The notes beneath the pieces were generated by a model, which did not search any database, was not told the origin of the DNA, and saw nothing but the letters and a program-made list of their open reading frames with translations. A stretch of 46,039 bases of DNA, taken from positions 1-46,039 of the forward strand of contig CAZBDU010000039.1 in assembly GCA_964490725.1 (NCBI GenBank). Direction: 5' to 3'. The DNA is from CAZBDU01 sp964490725. Lineage in GTDB: Bacteria; Spirochaetota; Spirochaetia; SZUA-6; DRHE01. This document shows positions 33,050 to 42,600 of this stretch, one piece after another. Position numbers and translations under genes: made by a program. The first letter of the stretch is position 1. Every line of letters begins with the position of its first letter.

Positions 33050-34210
33050 ATGAGCGTGGACCGCAAAGTGAAAGTCCCCCTCTACATGCAGGTCTACGAG
33101 AGCCTGCTGGGCCGGATCAAGGACGGGACCTACCCGGCAGCGGCGCTGCTGCCTTCAGAGCGGGAGCTGAGCGTGATCTTCTCCGTGGACCGGCTCACGG
33201 TGCGCCGGGCCCTGGAGATGCTGGCCGGGGAGGGGCTGGTGGAGAAGAAGGCAGGGCTGGGCACCTGGGTGAAGGAGCCACCGCCCGGTCCCGGGTCGGT
33301 GGGCGGGGTCCGCACCATCGTCTTTGCCCTTCCCGAGAGCGTCAGCCGCATCGATCGCATCACCGAGCCCTGCATCTCCGCCCTGTTCTTCGGCATCGAG
33401 CACGAGCTGGCGCAGAACGAGTTCCAGCTCACCTACACCACGCTGGGGGAGGATCAGGAGCTTTCCGGTCTTCTGCGCGGGGATCAGGTGGCGGGGATCA
33501 TGTTCGTCAGCCAGATGCCCCCGCGGGTCCTGAAAGAGGCTCGCCGGGAGGGGATGGCCGCGGTGGTGGTCAATCACTACGATCCGTATTTCCCCTCGAT
33601 CCTGCCGGACAGGGAGACGGGCTCCTTTCAGGCGGTGACCCACCTGGTGGACCTGGGCCACCGCCGCATCGCCTTCATCAGCGGCATCCCCAGCTACCTG
33701 AGCTCCCGGGCCAACTACGACGGCTACCGCAGGGCCCTGATGGAGGCGGAGCTGGACTGGAAGGATCAGCCCTTCGCCCAGGGGGACTGGACCTTCGACG
33801 GAGGCTACCGGGCCATGACGGCCATCCTGGAATCCGAGGGGCCTGCGCCCACCGCCCTCTTTGCCGCCAACGACATGTCCGCTCTGGGGGCCATCGAGGC
33901 CGTCCGCGAGGCCGGCCTGGAGGTGCCCGGGGACATGAGCGTGGTGGGCTTCGACGACGTGGAGCAGTGCAGGCAGGTGAGCCCGCGGCTGACCACGGTC
34001 CGGATGGACACCGACCTCATGGCGCGGGCGGCCTGCCAGAAGCTGCTCTACACGATAGACAGCGGCCAGGTCCACAGCGTGAAGATCATCGTCCCGGCGC
34101 CCCTGATCGTCAGGGAATCCACCGCGCCCGTGCCCCGGGACACAGAGAACCAGGCATCGTTCCTCAGGTTTGAGGATCAGCAAAAACCTTCCAAAGGAGG
34201 AGAGTCATGA
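33050..34210 (+). CDS. Transcriptional regulator: GntR-type DNA-binding domain plus LacI-type sugar sensor
   Basis: A 386-residue repressor with the AraR-like architecture. Residues 8-78 form a GntR winged helix (VPLYMQVYESLLGRIKDGTY, then LLPSERELS and DRLTVRRALEML). From about 85 the protein is a LacI/periplasmic-binding-type sensor, with LVDLGHRRIAFISG, TALFAANDMSALGAIEA and MSVVGFDDVE as landmarks. The ATG has GGAGAA upstream. It is the first gene of the right arm, overlaps the binding-protein start (ATGA), and is divergent from the GH39 arm. It is likely autoregulated and released by a sugar derived from the locus. The effector is unknown. Confidence 0.9.
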   Translation: MSVDRKVKVPLYMQVYESLLGRIKDGTYPAAALLPSERELSVIFSVDRLTVRRALEMLAGEGLVEKKAGLGTWVKEPPPGPGSVGGVRTIVFALPESVSRIDRITEPCISALFFGIEHELAQNEFQLTYTTLGEDQELSGLLRGDQVAGIMFVSQMPPRVLKEARREGMAAVVVNHYDPYFPSILPDRETGSFQAVTHLVDLGHRRIAFISGIPSYLSSRANYDGYRRALMEAELDWKDQPFAQGDWTFDGGYRAMTAILESEGPAPTALFAANDMSALGAIEAVREAGLEVPGDMSVVGFDDVEQCRQVSPRLTTVRMDTDLMARAACQKLLYTIDSGQVHSVKIIVPAPLIVRESTAPVPRDTENQASFLRFEDQQKPSKGGES

Positions 34211-35520
34211 GACACTCTCTCAAGCTGGGGCTGACAGCCCTGCTTCTCTTCGCCGCCGCCGCGCTCGTCTTTGCCGGCGGAGCGCAGGAGAAGGGCAAGG
34301 CGGCCCCGACTGTAGCCGTCGACTTCTGGACTCACTGGTGCTCCAACAACGAGTACTTCGAGCCCTTCTGGTCCGAGGCGGCCCAGAAGTTCAACCAGGA
34401 GCACCCGGATGTCAACTTCAGCATCAACCTGAACTGCGTCCCCTACGAGGGCTACGAGGCCAAGTACTCCAGCGCCTTCGAGGCCAAGAAGGGCCCCGGC
34501 ATGTTCGACGGCATGACCCACGTGTGGGCGGGGCAGTTCGGCGTGGTGGCCAAGATGCCCCAGGACATCGCCGACGCGGTGGCCAAGATCGTGGTCAAGC
34601 CCTCCGAGCCCTACGGGATGTACAAGGGTGAGCGCTATGGCCTGCCCGTGGAGGGCGGCAACTTCATGATGATGTACATCAACACGGACCTGTACAGGGA
34701 TGCGGGTCTGGACCCGAACAAGCGGCCGGTCACCTACGACGACATGCTGGCGGACGCCAGGAAGCTCACCAAGTACGACGCCAACGGCAACATCACCCAG
34801 GACGGCTACGCCATCCGCTACAAGGGCCACCCCTTCGGGATCGCCGACAAGTCGGCCCCCTTCTACAACGCCTGGGGCGCCCGCTGGCTGAGCTGGGAGG
34901 AGAAGAAGGCCTCCGGCTACATCAACTCCCCGGAGGCTGTGGACGCCCTGTCCTTCTACGCCGGCCTGGTGCAGAAGTGGAAGGTCTCCAGCGTGGACCT
35001 GGACAATCCGGCGGCGGTGTTCGGCCAGGGGCTGGCGGCGATCATGTTCCGCGAGTCCTGGTACGAGGGCTGGCTGGCCCAGAACGCCCCCAGCATCAAC
35101 TTCAAGGTCTACCAGCTGCCCAAGGAGAAGCGCGGCTCCGGCTACGGCAACAACTTCCCCTGGGCGGAGATGGTGAGCAACCAGATCTCGGAGACCGACC
35201 AGAAGTGGATGTGGGAGTTCTTCCGCTGGTACGTGGGCAACAAGGACATTCGCCGGGAGCACTACGTGAAGAGCGAGATGCTGCCTCCCTACAGCGACAT
35301 CCTGGACGATCCCACCTTCACCAGCATGAAGGTGTTCGACGCCTGGAAGGCCTCCATTGCCGGTGAGCCCTCGCCCACCTACTACATCCCGCCGGCCCAC
35401 GAGGTGCTGACCGTGGTCGGCCAGGCCACGCTGGACGCGATGTACGGCAAGGCCGCCCCCAAGGCCGTTCTGGACAAGGCGGCCAAGGACATCGACGCCA
35501 TCCTGGCGAAGTACAAGTAG
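34207..35520 (+). CDS. ABC sugar-binding protein (family 1)
   Basis: A 437-residue extracellular solute-binding protein. The N-terminus MRHSLKLGLTALLLFAAAAL continues to VFAGGAQEK, a signal style I associate with spirochaete sugar-binding proteins. VDFWTHW, YGLPVEGG and the alternating helix-strand layout fit the MalE/UgpB-like family. The start lies after AAAGGAGGAG and overlaps the regulator stop. Two permease genes follow. A strong hairpin just after the stop could protect the transcript end and raise binding-protein levels over permeases. The likely ligand is an oligosaccharide handled by the GH39 enzyme. Confidence 0.9.
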   Translation: MRHSLKLGLTALLLFAAAALVFAGGAQEKGKAAPTVAVDFWTHWCSNNEYFEPFWSEAAQKFNQEHPDVNFSINLNCVPYEGYEAKYSSAFEAKKGPGMFDGMTHVWAGQFGVVAKMPQDIADAVAKIVVKPSEPYGMYKGERYGLPVEGGNFMMMYINTDLYRDAGLDPNKRPVTYDDMLADARKLTKYDANGNITQDGYAIRYKGHPFGIADKSAPFYNAWGARWLSWEEKKASGYINSPEAVDALSFYAGLVQKWKVSSVDLDNPAAVFGQGLAAIMFRESWYEGWLAQNAPSINFKVYQLPKEKRGSGYGNNFPWAEMVSNQISETDQKWMWEFFRWYVGNKDIRREHYVKSEMLPPYSDILDDPTFTSMKVFDAWKASIAGEPSPTYYIPPAHEVLTVVGQATLDAMYGKAAPKAVLDKAAKDIDAILAKYK

Positions 35521-35542
35521 AGGGACCGAAGGTCTCCTGCGA

Positions 35543-35566
35543 GCGGGCGGCCGGCGCGCCGCCCGC
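35543..35566 (+). terminator. Intercistronic hairpin after the sugar-binding protein gene
   Basis: GCGGGCGGC-CGGCGC-GCCGCCCGC is a perfect nine-base stem 22 bases after the stop, followed by GCTTTCC. The T-run is weak, so partial termination or mRNA stabilisation is more likely than a full stop before the permease genes. Confidence 0.45.
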
Positions 35567-35691
35567 GCTTTCCACACGCGGCCACGCCGGCCGGCGGGGG
35601 TGCCCTTGGCCGCATCGTCGCGGGTGCGCTATCATTGCCCCGCGCCGCCCGGGGGCGGAGCACGCAGCCTTCAGAGCGGGGAGGTGCTGAG

Positions 35692-36594
35692 GTGGCAAAG
35701 ACTGTCGGATCGTCCAGCTACGCGAAAAAGCTCACCATTACCGGAGCGCTGTTCGTGGCCCCGGTCTTTCTCTACTTCGTGGTGCTGTACTGGTATCCCC
35801 TGGTGAGCGCCTTCCTGATCTCCTTTCAGGAGACTATCCCGGGGCTGAAGCTCCAGTGGGCGGGGCTGAAGACCTACCAGGAGGTGTTCTCGGATCCGGA
35901 CTTCTGGGCCGCCCTGAAGCATACTCTCCTGTTCACGGCGATGGCGGTGACGGCGGACGTGATCATTGCCCTGGCGCTGGCCATCGCCATCAACAGCGTC
36001 CGGCGCACCGGCATGCGCAACGTGCTGACCCTGGTCTACGTGCTCCCCACCCTGGTGTCCCTGGCCGCCGCCGGCTTCATCTGGGAGTGGCTATTCCACC
36101 CCCGCTTCGGGCTGGCCAACCAGGTGATCACCGCCCTGGGCTTCCAGGCCCTGAAGTTTCTGCAGAGCCAGACCCAGGTGCTGCCCAGCCTGGCGGTGAT
36201 CAACGTCTGGGTGCGGATCGGCTTCTCGGTGCTGATCCTGCTGGCGGGCCTGCAGGGCATCCCGGACACCTACTTCGACGCCGCCCGGGTGGATGGGGCC
36301 CGGGGCCTGCGGCTGTACTGGTACATCACCCTGCCGCTGCTCCTGCCCCAGATTGGGGCGGTGCTGCTCCTGGAGGTGATCACGGCGGTGAAGATCTTCG
36401 ACATCGTCTACGTCACCACCCAGGGGGGGCCGGCGCAGGCCAGCAACGTGCTGATGCTGTACCTGTACGACAACGCCTTCCGCTTCTACCGGGTGGACCG
36501 CGCCGCCGTGGCCGCGGTGTTCATCTTCCTCCTGCTGCTGGCCTTCGGCATCCTCCAGCGCAGGCTGATCGCGGGGAGGCGCTATGAGCTATAG
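35692..36594 (+). CDS. ABC sugar permease 1 (MalF type)
   Basis: A 300-residue inner-membrane permease with six hydrophobic helices. The EAA-loop equivalent, DAARVDGARGLRLYWYITLP, is the contact point for the ATPase. FLYFVVLYWYPLVSAFLISF is the typical first helix of the MalF/UgpA class. The GTG start has GGGGAGG upstream; the longer open frame includes non-coding sequence containing the intercistronic region. It overlaps the second permease gene by 11 bases. It works with the binding protein and second permease to import a carbohydrate. Confidence 0.91.
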   Translation: MAKTVGSSSYAKKLTITGALFVAPVFLYFVVLYWYPLVSAFLISFQETIPGLKLQWAGLKTYQEVFSDPDFWAALKHTLLFTAMAVTADVIIALALAIAINSVRRTGMRNVLTLVYVLPTLVSLAAAGFIWEWLFHPRFGLANQVITALGFQALKFLQSQTQVLPSLAVINVWVRIGFSVLILLAGLQGIPDTYFDAARVDGARGLRLYWYITLPLLLPQIGAVLLLEVITAVKIFDIVYVTTQGGPAQASNVLMLYLYDNAFRFYRVDRAAVAAVFIFLLLLAFGILQRRLIAGRRYEL

Positions 36595-37414
36595 GAGAAC
36601 CCTGGGACGCGGCCTCCTGTACGCCGTCCTCATTGCCGGCGCCATCTTGCTGTTCGTTCCGATCTTCTGGACCTTCACCACCTCCTTCAAGACCCCTCCG
36701 GAGATCCAGATCGTGCCGCCCACGATCTTTCCCAAGAGCTTCCTGAACCTGGCCAACTACGCGGAGGTCTTCCGGAAGCTGCACTTCGCCCGGCTGCTGC
36801 TGAACAACTTCGCCATGTGCGCGGTGGTGCTGGCCGCAAGCCTGACCTTCGCCACCATGACCGGCTACGGGTTCGCCAAGTTCCGCTTCCCGGGCAAGGA
36901 GGTGGCCTTCTTCGCCATCGTGGGGGTGCTGATGGTGCCCTTTCAATCGGTAGCGGTGCCGCTGTTCCGCTGGATGGACGCCCTGGGGCTGGTGGACACC
37001 TTCCTGGGGTTGGTGCTGCCGCTGATGATCAGCGCCTTCGGGGTGCTGCTGATGCGCGAGGCCGCCTCCACCATCCCCAACGACTACATCGAGGCGGCGC
37101 GCATCGACGGCTGCTCGGAGCTGCGCATCTTCGTGCAGATCATCATGCCTATGCTGAAGCCCTCCCTGGCCGCCCTGGCGATCATCAAGTTCATGTGGAC
37201 CTGGAACGAGTTTTTCTGGCCGCTGCTGATCATCACCACGCCCACCAAGGCGGTGGTCACCCTGGGGCTGTCCTACCTGACCAACATGTACTTCCGCCAG
37301 TACCACCTGATCACCGCCGCGGCCGTACTAAGCCTGCTGCCGCTGTTCCTGCTGTTCGCGATTCTGCGCCGCTGGATGGTACAGGCGCTCACCGGTACCG
37401 GGCTCAAGGCATGA
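36584..37414 (+). CDS. ABC sugar permease 2 (MalG type)
   Basis: A 276-residue inner-membrane permease of the MalG/UgpE class, with six helices. The EAA loop is EAARIDGCSELRIFVQIIMP, and the helix before it contains LVLPLMISAFGVLLMR, as usual. It starts inside permease 1 and its TGA overlaps the ATG of the UroD-like gene. No ATP-binding subunit is encoded anywhere in the window, so a shared MsmK/UgpC-like ATPase encoded elsewhere must power the transporter (known practice in many Gram-positives and spirochaetes; inferred here). Confidence 0.92.
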   Translation: MSYRRTLGRGLLYAVLIAGAILLFVPIFWTFTTSFKTPPEIQIVPPTIFPKSFLNLANYAEVFRKLHFARLLLNNFAMCAVVLAASLTFATMTGYGFAKFRFPGKEVAFFAIVGVLMVPFQSVAVPLFRWMDALGLVDTFLGLVLPLMISAFGVLLMREAASTIPNDYIEAARIDGCSELRIFVQIIMPMLKPSLAALAIIKFMWTWNEFFWPLLIITTPTKAVVTLGLSYLTNMYFRQYHLITAAAVLSLLPLFLLFAILRRWMVQALTGTGLKA

Positions 37415-38511
37415 CCTCCCAGGAGCGGTTCGCCGCCGCCTGCGATCACCGCCTCCCGGACCGGGCGCCGGTGGACTACCAGGCCAAACGGGACGCCGAC
37501 GCCCTGATCCGGGCGCACCTGGGGGTCGCAAGCGAGCGGGAGCTTCTGGACGCGCTGGGCTGCGACTTCTACTACCTGTCGGGACGGGACATCAGCCAGA
37601 ACGAGGCGGCCCTTCCGATCTACCGGGGCCCTGCTCTGCCCACGACTGAGACCGAGCGGGTCTGTCCCTTCGGCATCCGCTACCAGCGCTCCGCCTACGA
37701 CTTCAAGTTCGGCGCCGACGAGGTGATCCGCGGACCCCTGGAGGACGCCGAGAGCCCCCGGGATGTGCTCCGCCATCCCTGGCCGGAGCCCCGCTGGTTC
37801 GACCCGGAGCCGCTCCTGGCCGAGTGCGAGGCCTTCGCCGACAAGGTGATCGTCAGCGGCTTCTGGACCGCCATCTTCGGCAACGCCTACCGCATGCACG
37901 GCTTCGCCAACTTCCTCATGAACATGGCGCTGCGCCCGGAGCTGATCCGCACGCTGGTGAACCGCATGACCGACTTCTACCTGGAGCTGAACGACCGGCT
38001 CTTCTCCGCGCTACGGGGACGGATCCACCTGTACTACTTCGGCAACGACTTCGGCAGCCAGTCCGGCCTGCTGTTCAGCCCGAAGATGTGGCTGGACTTC
38101 TACCGCGAGCCCTACGAGAGGCTGATCGGCCTGGCCCACAGCTACGGGCTGAAGGTGATGGCGCACTCCTGCGGCGGCATCGCCGAGCTGATCCGCCACT
38201 TCATCGACGCCGGCGTGGACATCCTGGACCCGGTGCAAACCACCGCCGAGGGCATGGACCCGCGGGCCCTCAAGGACAGGTTCGGGGACCGCCTGGTCTT
38301 TCACGGGGCCATCGATACGCAGGAGGTGCTTCCCAAGGGCAGTGTGGAGGAGGTGCGGCGCCACTGCACCGAGACTCTGGAGACCCTGGGCGCAGGCGGC
38401 GGCTACCTGTTCGCCTCCTGCAACGCCATCCAGGCGGACACGCCCATGGCCAATGTGGAGGCGATGTACGAGACGGCGCGGCAGCATGCTGCGGGAGGGA
38501 TTCGGCGATGA
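37411..38511 (+). CDS. UroD/MtaA-family protein with intact zinc motif in a sugar operon
   Basis: A 366-residue protein of the uroporphyrinogen decarboxylase/corrinoid methyltransferase superfamily. MTSQERFAAACDHRLPDRAP is the family start. His252 and Cys254 in AHSCGG and Cys337 in ASCNAIQADTP match the His-x-Cys...Cys zinc site of MtaA-type methyltransferases. It is translationally coupled on both sides (ATGA overlaps with permease 2 and the dehydrogenase). UroD-fold proteins are found repeatedly in bacterial sugar operons without an assigned reaction. Methyl-sugar demethylation is one possible role; this is speculation. Confidence 0.86.
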   Translation: MTSQERFAAACDHRLPDRAPVDYQAKRDADALIRAHLGVASERELLDALGCDFYYLSGRDISQNEAALPIYRGPALPTTETERVCPFGIRYQRSAYDFKFGADEVIRGPLEDAESPRDVLRHPWPEPRWFDPEPLLAECEAFADKVIVSGFWTAIFGNAYRMHGFANFLMNMALRPELIRTLVNRMTDFYLELNDRLFSALRGRIHLYYFGNDFGSQSGLLFSPKMWLDFYREPYERLIGLAHSYGLKVMAHSCGGIAELIRHFIDAGVDILDPVQTTAEGMDPRALKDRFGDRLVFHGAIDTQEVLPKGSVEEVRRHCTETLETLGAGGGYLFASCNAIQADTPMANVEAMYETARQHAAGGIRR

Positions 38512-39536
38512 AGGCACTGGTTCTGGAGGAGTACGGCAAACTGGTCTACCGGGAGGCCCCGCAGCCCAGCCCTGCGGCCGGGGAGGTGCTGGTCCGGGTG
38601 AAGGCCTGCGGCATCTGCGGCAGCGACGTCCACGGCATGGACGGCTCCACCGGACGGCGCATTCCGCCGGTGATCATGGGGCACGAGGCCTCCGGGGTGA
38701 TCGAGGCGCTGGGCGCGGGAGTGGAGGGATGGCGGGCCGGACAGAGGGTGACCTTCGACTCCACGGTCTACTGCGGGAAGTGCTGGCACTGCCGGCGCGG
38801 CGAGATCAACCTCTGCGACCACCGCCGTGTCCTGGGGGTCTCCTGCGACGAGTATCGCCAGGATGGGGCGTTTGCGGAGTACGTCGTCGTGCCCCAGCAC
38901 GTCCTCTACGCTCTGCCGGAGCAAGCCTCCTTCGAGCAGGCGGCCATGGTGGAGCCGCTGTCGGTGGCCATGCACGCAGCGGCCCGGACGGCGGTGCATC
39001 TGGACGACACTGCGGTGGTGCTGGGCGCGGGGATGATCGGGCTGATGGTGGTCCAGTGCCTGCGCGCCGCAGGCTGCGGCACAATACTCGCTGCCGACGT
39101 GGACGACGGGCGCCTGGAACGGGCTCGTACGCTGGGGGCGGACCTGACCGTGAACACGGCGCGCGAGGATCTGGCTCAGGCGGCCCGCGGGGTGAACGGC
39201 CGCGGCGCCGACGTGGCCGTGGAAGCGATCGGGCTCACCGAGACCGTCCAGGCGGGGATCGCGGCGCTGCGCAAGGGGGGCACCCTGACGCTGGTGGGCA
39301 ACTTCTCTCCGGAGGTGCAGTTCGCGCTGCAGAAGGTGGTGACCCGGGAGATCACCGTGTACGGCAGCTGCGCCTCCCGCGGAGAGTACCCGGCCTGCCT
39401 GGACTTCATAGCCAGGGGAACCGTGAAGGTGGACTCCCTGGTGAGCGCGGTGGCCCCGCTGTCCGAAGGGGCCGGCTGGTTCTCCCGGCTCTACGACCGA
39501 GAGCAGGGGCTGATGAAGGTGATCCTCACTCCCTGA
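38508..39536 (+). CDS. Zinc-dependent alcohol/polyol dehydrogenase (threonine/sorbitol dehydrogenase type)
   Basis: A 342-residue medium-chain dehydrogenase. Catalytic zinc ligands Cys37 (CGICGSD) and His59-Glu60 (GHE) are present, with a further Glu near 149 in MVEPLSVAMHA. The structural zinc lobe has four cysteines (89, 92, 95, 103). The Rossmann motif LGAGMIGLMVVQ is followed by an acidic AADVDDGRLERA, which favours NAD. The family oxidises secondary alcohols of polyols and sugar acids. Last gene of the right arm, translationally coupled to the UroD-like gene. It probably oxidises the imported sugar or its product, in line with a non-phosphorylative route with the SDR and dehydratase. Confidence 0.9.
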   Translation: MKALVLEEYGKLVYREAPQPSPAAGEVLVRVKACGICGSDVHGMDGSTGRRIPPVIMGHEASGVIEALGAGVEGWRAGQRVTFDSTVYCGKCWHCRRGEINLCDHRRVLGVSCDEYRQDGAFAEYVVVPQHVLYALPEQASFEQAAMVEPLSVAMHAAARTAVHLDDTAVVLGAGMIGLMVVQCLRAAGCGTILAADVDDGRLERARTLGADLTVNTAREDLAQAARGVNGRGADVAVEAIGLTETVQAGIAALRKGGTLTLVGNFSPEVQFALQKVVTREITVYGSCASRGEYPACLDFIARGTVKVDSLVSAVAPLSEGAGWFSRLYDREQGLMKVILTP

Positions 39537-39551
39537 AAGGTGTCCCCTGAA

Positions 39552-39565
39552 GGAGCCGCGGCTCC
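39552..39565. terminator. Palindrome after the right arm of the carbohydrate locus
   Basis: GGAGCCG-CGGCTCC is a perfect 14-base palindrome 16 bases after the dehydrogenase stop. It lacks a T-run, so intrinsic termination is doubtful. Confidence 0.3.
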
Positions 39566-39569
39566 CGGG

Positions 39570-39600
39570 TTGCAGCGGCGGTTGCCGCACGTGCTATGAT
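39570..39600 (+). promoter_or_regulatory. Putative promoter of the VIT/vWA lipoprotein gene
   Basis: TTGCAG (39570-39575) and TATGAT (39595-39600) are separated by 19 bases, longer than ideal. The ATG follows 21 bases after the -10 box with only a distant GAGAGG. Confidence 0.35.
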
Positions 39601-39621
39601 GCCCCGAGAGGCCCTCGCCGG

Positions 39622-42600
39622 ATGAAGACGCGCCGGGCGGTCGCGATACACCTGATTCCCCTGTTCGCAGCGATCCTGTTCTCCGGGGCGTGCGCCACCG
39701 GCTCGTGGGAGCCGGCGGAGGACCTGGCCGCGCCCAAGCCGGTCACCACCGCCACCGCCAGGCGGCCGGCGCCCGCCTCCACCGCCGGGGTGACCTCGCC
39801 GGAGTTTGCCCGTGCGGCGCCGCGGCGCCTGTTCACGCGGCCGGTCTTGCGGGTGCGTCCTCCGGAGCTCCTGGCCCGTCCCGAGCCCTCCTCCGACCTG
39901 GAGCCCCTGCCCCTGGTGGCCCAGGACGTCTCGGTGGTGGTGGCCGGCCACCGGGCCAGGGTGGTGATGGACCTGGTCTTCCTGAACGGGGGCGGCGCGG
40001 CCGGCGAGGCCACCCTGATGGTGGCCCTTCCCGACCGGGCCAGCCCCTGCTACCTGGGCGTGTTCCGGCAGGGTGGAGCCGGACCCCCCGCCGGCGCCCT
40101 GGACCCCGCGGAGCTTCCCTCGCTCCTGGACCCCGAGCCGGCCGCTTCCCGGACGCTGCTCTCCCCGGAGATCGACCTTCCGGCCGCATGGACGGCCGGC
40201 GGGGTTTCCCTGGACTGGGGGGAGCAGCGCTCCTCGCGGATCCTGGAGCCCACCCGGGCGGCGGAGAGGCTGCCCGCCGCCGGCGGTGAGGCGGAGGCGG
40301 CTCTGGCGCAGTGGGCGGGACAGGCGGCCTTCTCGGCCCCGATCGGAGGCGTGCCGGGGCACAGCTTCCGGCGCGTGGTGGTGGCCTACGATCAGACGCT
40401 GGTCCCTGCGGAAGGGGTCATCTCCTTTCCGCTCCCGGCGCTGGCGGAGAACCTGCGCAACCGGCGGCTTCTGGTCCACGACGTGAGCGCCACCTTCAGG
40501 CAGGCCACGGTGCGCGTGGGGCGCAGGGAGCTTGCCTCCCGCCCGGAAGGGCAGGGCCTGCTGTGGGAGGTGCCGGTGGAGGGAAGCGAGGCCGCGGTGT
40601 ACCAGGGGGTCCTGGCCAACCCGCAGGTGAGCGTCCTGGCGGGACAGGACCCGGGAATCTCTACCACCCTGGTCTCCATGCTGGTGGCGCCGGAGCTCTC
40701 CCGGGAGGCCTCCAAGACGTCCACCGGGCGGGCGCTGTTCCTCCTGGACACCAGCTATTCCTCCCGCGAGGGAAACCTCTCCCTCACCGGAGAGCTGCTG
40801 CGCAACATCCTGGCCACCGATGACTCCCTCACGGAGTTCGCCATCCTCTGCTTCGACGTGCGGGCCACCCTGCTCACCCCGGGCTTCGTGGCCAACACGC
40901 CCGAGGCGCGGGAGCACTACCTGGCCCAGGTGGAGAGCATCTGGCTGCAGGGGGCCACCAGCTTCGAGTCGGCGCTGGAGCTGATCCAGGGCGAGCCGCG
41001 CCTGCGGAGCGCGGACACCTTCTTCCTGCTGGGCGATGGGCAGATCACCTGGGGTGAGGAGGCGCCCGCCCGCCTGGCCGAGCGGTACCCCTCGGTGGTG
41101 AAGCGGCGCTGGATCTGCTACACCTTCGGCGCCGCGCCGCACAACCGACGGCTGTTCGACGAGCTCACCCGCTCCGGCGGCCGGGTGGTGCACGCCGCCG
41201 GCGGGCAGGACCTGCTGGAAACCGCGCGCGCCCACCGGCAGCCCGCCTACAGGCTGGATGCGGTGTACTCCTATCTGCAAGACGAGGTGATCGTGGCCGG
41301 GGAGCCCAGGCTGTTGTACCCCGGGCAGGTGCTGGAGATCGCGGTGCGCCTGCGCAGGCCCGGAACCTCGGTGCGCATGGTGCTCACCATCGACGGCCGC
41401 AACTACGAGTTCTCCGTGCCGCTCCCGACCAACCCGCTCACCGACTTCCTGGCTTCCCGGGCCTGGGCGGAGGTGTTTGTCGGCCGGCTGCTGGACGACC
41501 CCGACGACAACACCGTGCAGGCCATCTACGCCCTGTCGCGGCACTTCGCCCTGGCCAACGACTACGCCTCCTTCGTGATCCTGCAGACCGCGGAGGAGGT
41601 GCGGCGCTACGGGATCGTCCGCCGCCAGCTCGATTTCCGCCGCGTCCAGCTGCTGCTCCAGGCCAGCGCCAGCTCCGGGGAAGGGGCGCGCCCTCTGGAA
41701 TCGGGGATGGCCGTGCCTGCCGAGCTGGACCCGGCCGCCGCGGAGGTGGTGCGCAGCCTGGATAGACTGGGCCCCACCCCAATCTGGGACGTTCCCGAGG
41801 GGCCGGCGATCCCCTGGGACCCTTCGGTGCTGCTGCGGCGGCCTCAGCAGGAGGTGGGGGGCCCGCCGGAGGCGCTGTACCGCGGCGCCCGGGATCTGTT
41901 CGCCCGGGCCCGGGAGCTGCGGGACTCGCCGGTGCCCACCAAGGAGGAGCCCGGCCTGGTGACCGCCGCGGCGCTGCGAGTGCTCTCCACGGCCGCCGAG
42001 ATCGGTCCCCGCGACCAGGAGGCCCTGCGGCTGGTGGGCTTCACCCTCATGGAATGGGGGCTCTACGATGAGGCCGAACGGCTGTTCGCGCGGGTGCGCT
42101 CCCGCCGTCCCTTCGAGCCGCAGAACCTGCTCCTGGAGGGGATGGCCCAGAGCGCCCGGGGCAAGCTCGGCGAGGCGGCGCTGCGATACGAGATCGTGCT
42201 GGGCCGTCCTTTCCCCAGGTTCGAGGAATCGGTCAAGCCGGTGGCCGCTCGCCTCTACCTGGAACTCCTGGACCGGGCGATCGCCACGCAGCAGGGAAAC
42301 CCCGAGCGCGCCCTGTGGCTCTTCCGGCGCGGGCAGCTGCGCCGCCAGGCCGCGGCGGACGGCGAGGCCGCGGAGGCGGGGAGGAGGCAGCGGGACGGGC
42401 GGCGCACCTCCGACCTGCCCCGGGGTCGGCTGCTCCTGTTCTGGAACCGGGACGGCGCGGACCTGGATCTGCACGTTCTGGAGGGACCGGGCATCGAGGT
42501 CTGGTACAGGAGCCCGGAGTCAGCCTCCGGTGGAAGGCTCTTCTGGGACAACACGGCTGGACTGGGTCCCGAGCTGTACGAGCACCCGGCCATGAGCCGC

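Noticed and set aside
31012..33066. A 46-residue N-terminal extension of the GH39 enzyme
   Set aside because: The extension would run through both promoters; the ATG at 32928 has a good ribosome site and begins the conserved part.
39526..42474. A 982-residue minus-strand open frame under the VIT/vWA gene
   Set aside because: The composition is typical of a shadow frame, with no domain motifs; the plus-strand protein has a signal, lipobox and MIDAS residues.
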